Source: Collinsella sp. (lineage in GTDB: Bacteria > Actinomycetota > Coriobacteriia > Coriobacteriales > Coriobacteriaceae). Taken from it: DNA of 7,294 nt. Shown here in pieces: positions 1 to 6,786 of this stretch. The DNA lies in NCBI GenBank assembly GCA_022728415.1, contig JAIJJM010000101.1:1-7294 (forward strand). The letters are read 5' to 3'. A model generated the notes under the pieces. The model searched no databases. It saw nothing but the letters and a program-made list of their open reading frames with translations, and was not told where the DNA came from. Position 1 is the stretch's first letter. Each line of letters starts with the position of its first letter. The position numbers and the translations under genes were made by a program.

Positions 1-647
1 TGCGTGAACTTGCACACGAATATTTTCAGAGCTATGGCTATACCGACTATGAATTAAGTACCGTGTTTCACCAGTGGATGGGCGGCTTTCCGGAAGACGA
101 ATCGAAAGCGTTCGCTATTATCTCCTGGGGCGCAGCCGTCGCGGGGATGTCTGGTGCCACCAAAGTCATCACCAAAAGCCCGCACGAAGCCTGGGGTATC
201 CCGACTGCCGCTGCCAACATTCAGGGGCTGAAAGCCTCCCGCCAGATGCTCAACATGGTCAACGAGCAGAAATTCCCGCCGTGCCCTGCGGTTGAACTGG
301 AAATTGAACTGATTAAGAGCGAGGTTCGCGCGGTACTGAATAAAGTGTTCGAACTGGGTAATGGTGATATTGCGCGCGGTACGGTGCTGGCATTTGAAGC
401 GGGCGTACTGGATGTGCCATTTGCACCAGCCGCGTGTAACGCGGGCAAAATTCTTCCGGTCCGTGACAACACCGGCGCGATACGCGTACTGGAAGCCGGA
501 GCCGTTCCATTGCCAAAAGATATTCTCGACCTCCACCACGATTACGTTGCGGAACGCGCACGCTTTGAAGGACGCCAACCGACATTCCAGATGGTTGTAG
601 ATGACATCAATGCTGTATCCCACAGTAAATTAATAGGAAGACCATAA
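1..647 (+). CDS. mutE: Glutamate mutase (methylaspartate mutase) epsilon subunit, C-terminal part
   Basis: This is the large subunit of adenosylcobalamin-dependent glutamate mutase, which interconverts L-glutamate and (2S,3S)-3-methylaspartate in the cytoplasm together with a small B12-binding subunit (MutS/GlmS, not in the window). The reading frame is open from base 3 and ends at TAA 645-647, giving 214 residues; the family is about 480 long, so roughly the first 55% is outside. Seen in sequence: HQWMGGFPEDESKAF near the start, TKSPHEAWGIPT (bases 171-206), FELGNGDIARGT, PVRDNTG, FEGRQPTFQMVVDDI, and the terminal LIGRP, all of which I recognise from clostridial GlmE. The K-x-x-x-E pair in KSPHE (Lys codon 174, Glu codon 186) appears to match the Lys326/Glu330 pair near the cofactor ribose in the Clostridium cochlearium enzyme (from memory). 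The GTG at 63 is internal, not a start, because homology continues upstream. Its stop overlaps the next start (TAATG), which suggests translational coupling. Confidence 0.95.
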   Translation, partial: RELAHEYFQSYGYTDYELSTVFHQWMGGFPEDESKAFAIISWGAAVAGMSGATKVITKSPHEAWGIPTAAANIQGLKASRQMLNMVNEQKFPPCPAVELEIELIKSEVRAVLNKVFELGNGDIARGTVLAFEAGVLDVPFAPAACNAGKILPVRDNTGAIRVLEAGAVPLPKDILDLHHDYVAERARFEGRQPTFQMVVDDINAVSHSKLIGRP

Positions 648-1888
648 TGAAAATAAAACAGGCCCTTTTTACCGCTGGCTACTCCTCATTCTATTTCGAT
701 GACCAGCAGGCGATAAAAAACGGAGCGGGTCACGACGGTTTTTTTTATACCGGGGAGCCAGTAACACAGGGGTTTAACGCCGTACGTCAGGCCGGGGAGT
801 GCGTATCGGTACAGTTGATTCTGGAAAACGGCGCGGTCGCCGTAGGTGACTGTGCTGCCGTACAGTATTCCGGGGCAGGTGGTCGCGATCCACTGTTCCT
901 CGCGGAGCACTTTATTCCGTTCCTCAACGACCATATCAAGCCATTACTGGTAGGCCGCGATGTGGATACTTTCCTGCCGAATGCCCGTTTCTTCGACAAA
1001 TTGCGTATTGACGGCAACTTGCTGCATACCGCCGTGCGCTACGGATTATCACAGGCGCTGCTTGATGCTACCGCGCTGGCAACCGGCCGTCTGAAAACTG
1101 AAGTGGTCTGTGATGAATGGCAGTTGCCACGCGTGGCGGAATCCATTCCATTATTTGGTCAGAGCGGCGACGATCGATATATCGCCGTCGATAAGATGAT
1201 CCTTAAGGGCATCGACGTGCTGCCCCATGCACTGATTAATAACGTCGAAGAGAAACTGGGCTTTAAAGGTGAAAAACTGCGCGAATATGTCCGCTGGCTG
1301 TCGGATCGTATTCTGAGCAAGCGCACCAGCGCACGCTACCACCCTACCCTGCACATCGATGTATACGGCACTATCGGTCTGATCTTCGATATGGATCCGC
1401 TTCGCTGTGCGCAATACATCGCCAGCCTGGAAAAAGAAGCGCAAGGCCTGCCGCTCTACATTGAAGGGCCGGTCGATGCCGGTAACAAGACCGATCAAAT
1501 TCGCCTGCTGACCGCGATTACCAAAGAGCTGACGCGCCTCGGTTCCGGCGTGAAAATTGTGGCCGATGAATGGTGTAACACCTACCAGGATATTGTTGAT
1601 TTCACTGATGCCGCCAGTTGCCACATGGTGCAAATCAAAACCCCGGATCTGGGCAGTATTCACAACATCGTCGATGCGGTTCTTTACTGCAACAGCCACA
1701 GCATGGAAGCGTACCAGGGCGGCACCTGCAATGAAACTGATGTCAGTGCCCGCACCTGTGTCCACGTCGCCCTTGCCGCTCGCCCTATGCGTATGCTGGT
1801 AAAGCCAGGGATGGGCTTTGACGAAGGCCTCGATATCGTCTTCAACGAAATGAATCGTACTATCGCGCTGTTGCAGGCTAAGGATTAA
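647..1888 (+). CDS. mal: Methylaspartate ammonia-lyase (3-methylaspartase, EC 4.3.1.2)
   Basis: This enzyme removes ammonia from (2S,3S)-3-methylaspartate to give mesaconate, the second step of the methylaspartate route of glutamate fermentation. It is a cytoplasmic, Mg2+-dependent enolase-superfamily TIM barrel. The 413-residue length equals that of the Clostridium tetanomorphum and Citrobacter amalonaticus enzymes, and residue numbering matches theirs without offset. Visible are Gln172 and His194; the metal ligands Asp238 (in LHIDVYG), Glu273 (in YIEGP) and Asp307 (in VADEW); Gln329; the catalytic base Lys331 (in QIKTPD); and Thr360-Cys361 (in QGGTCNETD). The enzyme is therefore predicted to be active. 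The ATG at 647 is preceded by AGGAAG at 635-640 with a 6-nt spacer and overlaps the mutE stop by one base. It lies between mutE and the AtuA-family gene, with a 3-bp gap to the latter. No frameshift or missing catalytic residue was seen. Confidence 0.97.
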   Translation: MKIKQALFTAGYSSFYFDDQQAIKNGAGHDGFFYTGEPVTQGFNAVRQAGECVSVQLILENGAVAVGDCAAVQYSGAGGRDPLFLAEHFIPFLNDHIKPLLVGRDVDTFLPNARFFDKLRIDGNLLHTAVRYGLSQALLDATALATGRLKTEVVCDEWQLPRVAESIPLFGQSGDDRYIAVDKMILKGIDVLPHALINNVEEKLGFKGEKLREYVRWLSDRILSKRTSARYHPTLHIDVYGTIGLIFDMDPLRCAQYIASLEKEAQGLPLYIEGPVDAGNKTDQIRLLTAITKELTRLGSGVKIVADEWCNTYQDIVDFTDAASCHMVQIKTPDLGSIHNIVDAVLYCNSHSMEAYQGGTCNETDVSARTCVHVALAARPMRMLVKPGMGFDEGLDIVFNEMNRTIALLQAKD

Positions 1889-1891
1889 CAA

Positions 1892-3262
1892 ATGGCTCGT
1901 TCTTTTAAAGTCTTATCGCCAACGGCAATCCTCGGGTATGGATTCCCGGAAGAGAGCTTCCGCAAAGCGATGGCAGAATCGCCCGATCTGATCGCCGTTG
2001 ATGCAGGCTCTTCCGATCCTGGCCCCCACTACCTCGGAGCGGGCAAACCGTTTACCGATCGCGCAGGGGTCAAGCGCGATCTGCGCTATATGATCACCGC
2101 AGGCGTGCAAAATAATATACCGGTGGTGATCGGAACGGCCGGCGGTTCTGGTGCCGCTCCACACCTGGAGTGGTGCCGAGAAATAATTCATGAGATTGCC
2201 CGGGAAGAGCACCTCTCGTTCTCGATGGCGCTGATCCCGGCAGACGTTGACAAAGCCATCGTCCACCAGGCGCTGGATAACGGCAAAATCACGGCGCTGG
2301 ATTTTGTCCCGCCGTTAACCCACGACGCGATTGACGAAAGTACGTATATCGTCGCGCAAATGGGCATCGAACCCTTCCAGCAGGCGCTGAAAGAAGGCGC
2401 GCAAGTGGTGCTGGGCGGGCGCGCTTACGACCCGGCCTGCTTTGCTGCGCTACCGATCATGCAAGGCTTTGATGAAGGTCTGGCGCTGCATTGTGGGAAA
2501 ATCCTTGAATGCGCGGCAATCGCCGCAACGCCCGGCTCAGGCTCTGACTGTGCGATGGGCATCATTGATGACAACGGCTTTACGCTGAAGACATTTAATC
2601 CGAAGCGTAAATTTACCGAAACGTCAGCAGCTGCACACACACTGTATGAGAAATCCGATCCCTACTTCCTGCCTGGACCTGGCGGCGTGTTGAACCTGAA
2701 AGACTGCACATTTAAAGCGGTCAATGACGGCGAAGTGTACGTCAGCGGTTCTAAGCATGAAGAAACGCCGTATGCCCTGAAACTGGAAGGTGCACGACGG
2801 GTGGGCTTCCGCTGTCTGACCATCGCCGGAACGCTCGACCCGATCATGATCGCCGGGATCGATAAAATCATCGATGAAGTCAAAACCAGCGTTTCGCGTA
2901 ACCTGTCGCTCGACGATGACAGCATTCGCATCAATTTCCACCTGTACGGCAAAAACGGGGTGATGGGAGACCATGAACCGATGCAAACTGCCGGGCATGA
3001 GCTGGGGATTGTCCTTGATGTAGTTGCACCGACCCAGGAAATTGCCAATAGCGTTTGCTCGCTGGTGCGCTCTACCATGCTGCACTACGGTTATGAAAAC
3101 CGCATCGCTACCGCAGGCAATCTGGCGTTCCCGTTCTCCCCTTCTGATATCCAGGGCGGGCCGGTATACGAATTTTCCATATATCACCTGATTGAAGCCA
3201 ACGACGCTCTGCGTTTTGATTTCCATATTGAACAGGTGACGCCAGAAGGAGTTCAGGCATGA
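1892..3262 (+). CDS. AtuA/DUF1446 family protein of unknown function
   Basis: This 456-residue protein belongs to the AtuA (acyclic terpene utilisation, DUF1446) family. The family is named from a Pseudomonas citronellol/geraniol cluster, but its biochemical role is not established as far as I know. Seen: a glycine-rich N-terminal half with AGSSDPGPHYLG (residues 38-49), GTAGGSGAAPHLEW (81-94) and LGGRAYDPACFAA (174-186), then ATPGSGSDCAMG (212-223) and PGPGGVLNLKD (261-271). No signal peptide or membrane segment is visible, so it is probably cytoplasmic. AGGA at 1881-1884 with a 7-nt spacer supports the ATG at 1892. It starts 3 bp after mal stops and overlaps the DUF4387 gene by ATGA, so it is firmly inside the glutamate-mutase operon. 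Pseudomonas AtuA is, to my recollection, longer (near 590 residues), so this copy looks like the N-terminal core with the DUF4387 protein as a separate partner. An enzymatic role on mesaconate, citramalate or a derivative is inference only. Confidence 0.85.
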   Translation: MARSFKVLSPTAILGYGFPEESFRKAMAESPDLIAVDAGSSDPGPHYLGAGKPFTDRAGVKRDLRYMITAGVQNNIPVVIGTAGGSGAAPHLEWCREIIHEIAREEHLSFSMALIPADVDKAIVHQALDNGKITALDFVPPLTHDAIDESTYIVAQMGIEPFQQALKEGAQVVLGGRAYDPACFAALPIMQGFDEGLALHCGKILECAAIAATPGSGSDCAMGIIDDNGFTLKTFNPKRKFTETSAAAHTLYEKSDPYFLPGPGGVLNLKDCTFKAVNDGEVYVSGSKHEETPYALKLEGARRVGFRCLTIAGTLDPIMIAGIDKIIDEVKTSVSRNLSLDDDSIRINFHLYGKNGVMGDHEPMQTAGHELGIVLDVVAPTQEIANSVCSLVRSTMLHYGYENRIATAGNLAFPFSPSDIQGGPVYEFSIYHLIEANDALRFDFHIEQVTPEGVQA

Positions 3263-3576
3263 AACAGTCAATTGTCTCACTGGCGCAAGTCATTCGTTCG
3301 AAAAATGCCGGACCTTACGAACTGGTTTTAGATATTTTATTTAAAACGAAAGAAAACTATGAGCGAGTTAAATCATCAGGGCAATTAACCCCAGAACTGA
3401 TTGCGCGCTTATATCATGTTGAACCTGACTTTATTCACCGTATTGTCTGGTTTGATCCTTCTAACGCAGTAAAAATCGTCATGCCACGAGATATTATCTC
3501 CGGGAATGTAGGTGACAATGATGTCTATGGTGCACAGCAACATGCACCTTTATTAAATATGAGTTTCGATTTGTAA
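3259..3576 (+). CDS. DUF4387 family small protein
   Basis: This 105-residue protein matches the DUF4387 family, whose function is unknown. The recognisable signatures are IRSKNAGPYELVLDILF (residues 12-28) near the N-terminus and SGNVGDNDVYGAQQHAPLL (81-99) near the C-terminus, both very typical of the family. It has no signal peptide, no membrane segment and no cysteine, so it is probably a soluble cytoplasmic protein. The start ATG overlaps the stop of the AtuA-family gene in an ATGA arrangement, and AGAAGGA at 3244-3250 lies 8 nt upstream, so the two are probably translated together in fixed ratio. From memory, AtuA-like and DUF4387 genes often occur side by side, which suggests a two-subunit enzyme. 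Base composition is noticeably more A+T rich than in mal and the AtuA-family gene. It is the last gene before the 3658-3693 hairpin. Confidence 0.85.
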   Translation: MKQSIVSLAQVIRSKNAGPYELVLDILFKTKENYERVKSSGQLTPELIARLYHVEPDFIHRIVWFDPSNAVKIVMPRDIISGNVGDNDVYGAQQHAPLLNMSFDL

Positions 3577-3657
3577 AAATCCGAATACTTTTAGCCAACT
3601 GACATCCCGTCACTTATTGCAGTTCAACACTTCAGCTATTTGTAAGGTTGTAATAGC

Positions 3658-3693
3658 AGGTAGATGCCTGAATCTCTATTCAGGCATCTACTT
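3658..3693 (+). terminator. Strong intergenic hairpin, possible terminator or attenuator
   Basis: GTAGATGCCTGAAT (3660-3673) and ATTCAGGCATCTAC (3678-3691) form a perfect 14-bp stem closed by a CTCT loop. A G-U and an A-U pair can extend it to 16 bp. It lies 82 bases after the DUF4387 stop and about 33 bases before the GGAGGA ribosome-binding site of the symporter gene. The downstream bases (TTCTCCTGATTCTGATTTAT) are T-rich but hold no clean run of T, so full intrinsic termination is uncertain. A leaky terminator, an RNA-stability stem protecting the upstream mutE-mal messages, or a boundary separating two transcription units are all possible. Confidence 0.6.
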
Positions 3694-3726
3694 CTCCTGA
3701 TTCTGATTTATCGCCGTGCACCTGAT

Positions 3727-3732
3727 GGAGGA
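3727..3732 (+). promoter_or_regulatory. Ribosome-binding site fixing the symporter start at 3737
   Basis: GGAGGA lies 4 to 5 bases upstream of ATG 3737 and is the best Shine-Dalgarno sequence in the window. It overlaps the codons that follow two alternative in-frame starts, GTG 3716 and ATG 3725, neither of which has a good site of its own. Starting at 3737 also gives the expected N-terminus, MKKISLTTMILLAL, which runs straight into the first membrane helix. Confidence 0.8.
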
Positions 3733-3736
3733 AAAA

Positions 3737-5017
3737 ATGAAGAAAATAAGTTTAACCACGATGATTCTTTTGGCGCTGGTACTTGGAATGATTATCGGCG
3801 TAGTGCTCAATAACACTGCTTCACCGGAAACCGCAAAACTCTATGCGCAAGAAATATCGATATTCACGACGATTTTCTTACGACTGATAAAAATGATTAT
3901 CGCTCCGTTAGTGGTCTCTACCCTGGTGGTAGGTATAGCTAAAATGGGAGATGCCAAAGCCCTTGGTCGTATTTTTTCTAAAACACTCTTTTTATTTATT
4001 TGCGCCTCATTGCTGTCAATTGCCTTAGGCTTGATAACAGTAAATTTCTTCATGCCAGGCACAGGAATTAATTTTGTTGCACACGGAGCCGAAACCACCG
4101 GAGTGGTCGCGTCAGAACCCTTTACGCTAAAAGTATTTATTTCGCATGCTTTCCCCACCAGCATTGTCGATGCCATGGCGCACAATGAAATTTTGCAAAT
4201 CGTAGTGTTCTCAATTTTCCTCGGCTGTAGCCTGACGGCGATTGGCGAGAAAGGCAGCGCCATCGTTCACGCCTTAGATTCGCTGGCACATGCCATGTTA
4301 AAGCTCACTGGCTACGTCATGCTCTTCGCTCCCCTGACCGTATTCGCTGCTATTTCAGCATTGATTGCTGAACGAGGACTGGCAGTTATGGTGAGCGCCG
4401 GGATCTTTATGGGTGAATTTTATTTCACCATGTTATTACTTTGGGTGCTGCTTATCGGTCTGGCCATCGTTTATGTCGGCCCCTGCATCAGACGCCTGAC
4501 CCGCGCCCTTTCGGAACCCGCTCTGCTGGCATTTACCACATCCAGTTCTGAAGCGGCTTTTCCGGGAACGCTTGAAAAACTGGAGCAATTTGGCGTTTCC
4601 CCCAAAATTGCCAGCTTTGTCTTACCCATTGGCTACTCATTTAATCTCGTTGGATCAATGGCCTACTGCTCCTTCGCCACAGTTTTCATCGCCCAGGCCT
4701 GCAATATCCATTTATCCATCGGTGAGCAAATCACCATGCTGTTGATCCTGATGTTGACCTCGAAAGGAATGGCTGGCGTACCACGCGCCTCAATGGTGGT
4801 TATCGCCGCCACGCTCAACCAGTTCAATATTCCGGAAGCGGGGCTGATCTTGCTGATGGGCGTTGATCCGTTCCTTGATATGGGGCGTTCCGCGACAAAC
4901 GTCATGAGCAACGCAATGGGCGCTGCGATGGTGAGTCGGTGGGAAGGCGAACATTTCGGCGAGGGTTGTCGGGGTAAAGCATTAAAACCCAATGAATCGA
5001 ACGTTGCTCTGCCCTGA
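3737..5017 (+). CDS. Glutamate/dicarboxylate:cation symporter, DAACS (GltP/DctA) family
   Basis: An inner-membrane secondary transporter of the dicarboxylate/amino acid:cation symporter family, 426 residues from ATG 3737. It shows the family's pattern: many hydrophobic helices, the serine-rich hairpin 1 tip SSSEAAFP (269-276), hairpin 2 TSKGMAGVP (341-349) and the last helix DPFLDMGRSATNVMSN (377-392). Aligned by eye to archaeal GltPh, Asp381 matches Asp394 (which binds the substrate amino group), Arg384 matches Arg397 (side-chain carboxylate), Asn388 matches Asn401 and Asn392 replaces Asp405, as in E. coli GltP. DctA, by contrast, has serine in place of the Asp394 equivalent, so an acidic amino acid such as glutamate is the likelier substrate. 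The helix-7 NMDGT motif reads NLVGS (303-307), with Val305 replacing the aspartate. Its place between the mutase/lyase genes and the mesaconase gene fits glutamate uptake for fermentation. Mesaconate, citramalate or a C4-dicarboxylate remains possible. Confidence 0.9.
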   Translation: MKKISLTTMILLALVLGMIIGVVLNNTASPETAKLYAQEISIFTTIFLRLIKMIIAPLVVSTLVVGIAKMGDAKALGRIFSKTLFLFICASLLSIALGLITVNFFMPGTGINFVAHGAETTGVVASEPFTLKVFISHAFPTSIVDAMAHNEILQIVVFSIFLGCSLTAIGEKGSAIVHALDSLAHAMLKLTGYVMLFAPLTVFAAISALIAERGLAVMVSAGIFMGEFYFTMLLLWVLLIGLAIVYVGPCIRRLTRALSEPALLAFTTSSSEAAFPGTLEKLEQFGVSPKIASFVLPIGYSFNLVGSMAYCSFATVFIAQACNIHLSIGEQITMLLILMLTSKGMAGVPRASMVVIAATLNQFNIPEAGLILLMGVDPFLDMGRSATNVMSNAMGAAMVSRWEGEHFGEGCRGKALKPNESNVALP

Positions 5018-5124
5018 GGGGGATCATAAGCAATCAGAAGCCAATGACTACGCATTTTTATAAGCCGGATCATGAAGTTAGACGGCAATTAAGTAACACT
5101 AACGTTTAAGGTGAAAAGTGAAAT

Positions 5125-6777
5125 ATGTCCAAACCATTTATCTGGCAAGAACCGTTTCTACAAAATAAAGACGGTACAGAATATACATTAATTAGCGATC
5201 AACATATTACAGTAACGGAATTAGACGGCGAAGAAGTGATAAAAATCGCTCCTGAAGCATTAACGCTGCTTGCCCGGCAGGCATTTTATGAAGCCTCTTT
5301 TTTCTTACGTTCCGCTCATTTGCAACAGGTCGCCAGCATTCTTAACGATCCGCAGGCCAGTAGTAATGATAAATACGTTGCGTTGCAGTTATTACGTAAT
5401 GCTGAAGTCTCAGCAAAAGGGGTATTACCCAACTGTCAGGATACCGGCACCGCAACTATTGTTGCCAGTAAAGGGCAACAGATATGGACGGGAGGTAACG
5501 ACGCTGAAGCCTTAAGCAAAGGCATTTACAGTACTTTCCAGGAAAATAATCTGCGCTTTTCACAAAATGCGCCGCTGGATATGTATACCGAAGTCAATAC
5601 GCAAACCAATCTCCCGGCGCAGATTGATATCAGCGCTGTCGCTGGTAATGAGTACCATTTTCTCTGTGTTAATAAAGGGGGCGGCTCCGCCAATAAAGCC
5701 GCACTTTATCAGGAAACCAAATCCTTATTGCAACCAGAAAAACTGACCGCATTTTTAATCGAAAAAATGAAATCGCTGGGCACCGCTGCCTGCCCGCCTT
5801 ACCACATCGCCTTTGTCGTCGGAGGGCTTTCAGCCGATCAAACCTTAAAAGTTGCCAAGCTGGCCTCTACGAAATATTACGACAATTTGCCCACCAGCGG
5901 AAACGAGCAGGGACAAGCATTCCGTGATATTGAGCTGGAAAAAGTGTTGCTCGAGGTCAGTCAGCAATTTGGTATTGGTGCGCAATTTGGGGGTAAATAT
6001 TTCGCTCATGATATTCGCGTCATTCGTCTGCCGCGTCACGGTGGCTCTTGCCCGATAGCTATGGCGCTCTCCTGTTCTGCCGATCGCAATATCAAAGCAA
6101 AAATTAACAAGCACGGTATCTGGCTGGAAAAACTCGAACACAATCCGGGGCAATATATTCCAGCCTCACTGCGGGAAGAAAATCACGCGCAACATGTACA
6201 ACTGGATCTAAACCGTCCGTTGCGTGACGTGATGCAGGATCTCGCCAGATTACCGGTAGGCACCCGCGTGTCGTTAAGTGGTCCCATCGTAGTGGCACGC
6301 GATATCGCCCACGCCAAAATAAAAGCGCGGCTGGATAACGCCGAACCGATGCCGGATTACCTGAAGCATCATATTGTCTATTACGCTGGCCCGGCGAAAA
6401 CACCGGAAAACATGGCCTGCGGTTCACTGGGTCCAACCACGGGCGGTCGAATGGACGGTTATGTCGATACCTTCCAGGCGGCTGGCGGCAGTCTGGTGAT
6501 GTTATCGAAAGGTAACCGCAGCCAGCAGGTCACCGATGCCTGTCACAAACATGGTGGCTTCAATCTGGGTAGTATTGGCGGTGCAGCTGCGTTACTGGCG
6601 CAAGAATATGTCAAAAGTCTGCGTTGCCTGGAATACCCGGAGCTGGGTATGGAAGCGGTGTGGATGATGGAAGTGGAAAATCTGCCCGCATTCATCCTGG
6701 TAGATGATAAAGGCAATAATTTCTTTAGTCAGTTTGAGCAGCAACACCGCTGCGCCAGTTGCCCTGCGGGACATTAA
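5125..6777 (+). CDS. fumD: Class I fumarase-family hydratase, probable mesaconase (FumD of E. coli O157:H7 type)
   Basis: An oxygen-sensitive [4Fe-4S] hydratase of the class I fumarase family; 550 residues against 548 in E. coli FumA/FumB. The three cluster ligands are present with an offset of one from FumA: Cys104 (in [10 protein letters not shown]), Cys223 (in TAACPPYH) and Cys317 (in ALSCSADRN). Also visible are [10 protein letters not shown] (183-192), the [13 protein letters not shown] segment (436-448) and [18 protein letters not shown] (462-479) of the C-terminal beta domain. Family members hydrate fumarate to malate and mesaconate to (S)-citramalate. With mutE and mal upstream, mesaconate is the expected substrate, and I recall the O157:H7 enzyme FumD being characterised as a mesaconase. 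Sequence alone does not separate the two activities. The name clashes with the unrelated small YdhZ protein also called FumD in K-12. The start ATG 5125 has AAGGTGA at 5108-5114 upstream. The adenosyltransferase gene starts 9 bp after the stop. Confidence 0.93.
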   Translation: MSKPFIWQEPFLQNKDGTEYTLISDQHITVTELDGEEVIKIAPEALTLLARQAFYEASFFLRSAHLQQVASILNDPQASSNDKYVALQLLRNAEVSAKGVLPNCQDTGTATIVASKGQQIWTGGNDAEALSKGIYSTFQENNLRFSQNAPLDMYTEVNTQTNLPAQIDISAVAGNEYHFLCVNKGGGSANKAALYQETKSLLQPEKLTAFLIEKMKSLGTAACPPYHIAFVVGGLSADQTLKVAKLASTKYYDNLPTSGNEQGQAFRDIELEKVLLEVSQQFGIGAQFGGKYFAHDIRVIRLPRHGGSCPIAMALSCSADRNIKAKINKHGIWLEKLEHNPGQYIPASLREENHAQHVQLDLNRPLRDVMQDLARLPVGTRVSLSGPIVVARDIAHAKIKARLDNAEPMPDYLKHHIVYYAGPAKTPENMACGSLGPTTGGRMDGYVDTFQAAGGSLVMLSKGNRSQQVTDACHKHGGFNLGSIGGAAALLAQEYVKSLRCLEYPELGMEAVWMMEVENLPAFILVDDKGNNFFSQFEQQHRCASCPAGH

Positions 6778-6786
6778 GGAAAATGA

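Noticed and set aside
54..623. Minus-strand open frame of 189 codons
   Set aside because: It lies entirely opposite mutE, has no recognisable domain, and reflects the codon bias of the real gene.
1151..1891. Minus-strand open frame of 246 codons
   Set aside because: It lies opposite mal, whose catalytic residues are all in register; the antisense protein resembles nothing I know.
2624..3280. Minus-strand open frame of 218 codons
   Set aside because: It is a shadow of the AtuA-family gene, with no family resemblance.
3617..3646. Possible promoter TTGCAG / TGTAAG with an 18-bp spacer upstream of the symporter
   Set aside because: Both boxes match the consensus poorly (about 3/6 and 4/6), so it is not supported without start-site data.
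3716..3736. Upstream GTG (3716) or ATG (3725) start for the symporter gene
   Set aside because: The GGAGGA site points to ATG 3737, and the extra residues HLMEEK are not typical of the family's N-terminus.
5059..5064. TATAAG as a -10 box for fumD in the 5018-5124 gap
   Set aside because: It is a good hexamer but no -35-like sequence lies 16-18 bases upstream, and there is no extended -10; too weak to annotate.
5021..5073. Direct repeat GGATCAT (5021-5027 and 5067-5073) and a REP-like GCCGGAT at 5064-5070
   Set aside because: Seven bases is within chance, and the palindromic body of an enterobacterial REP element is missing.
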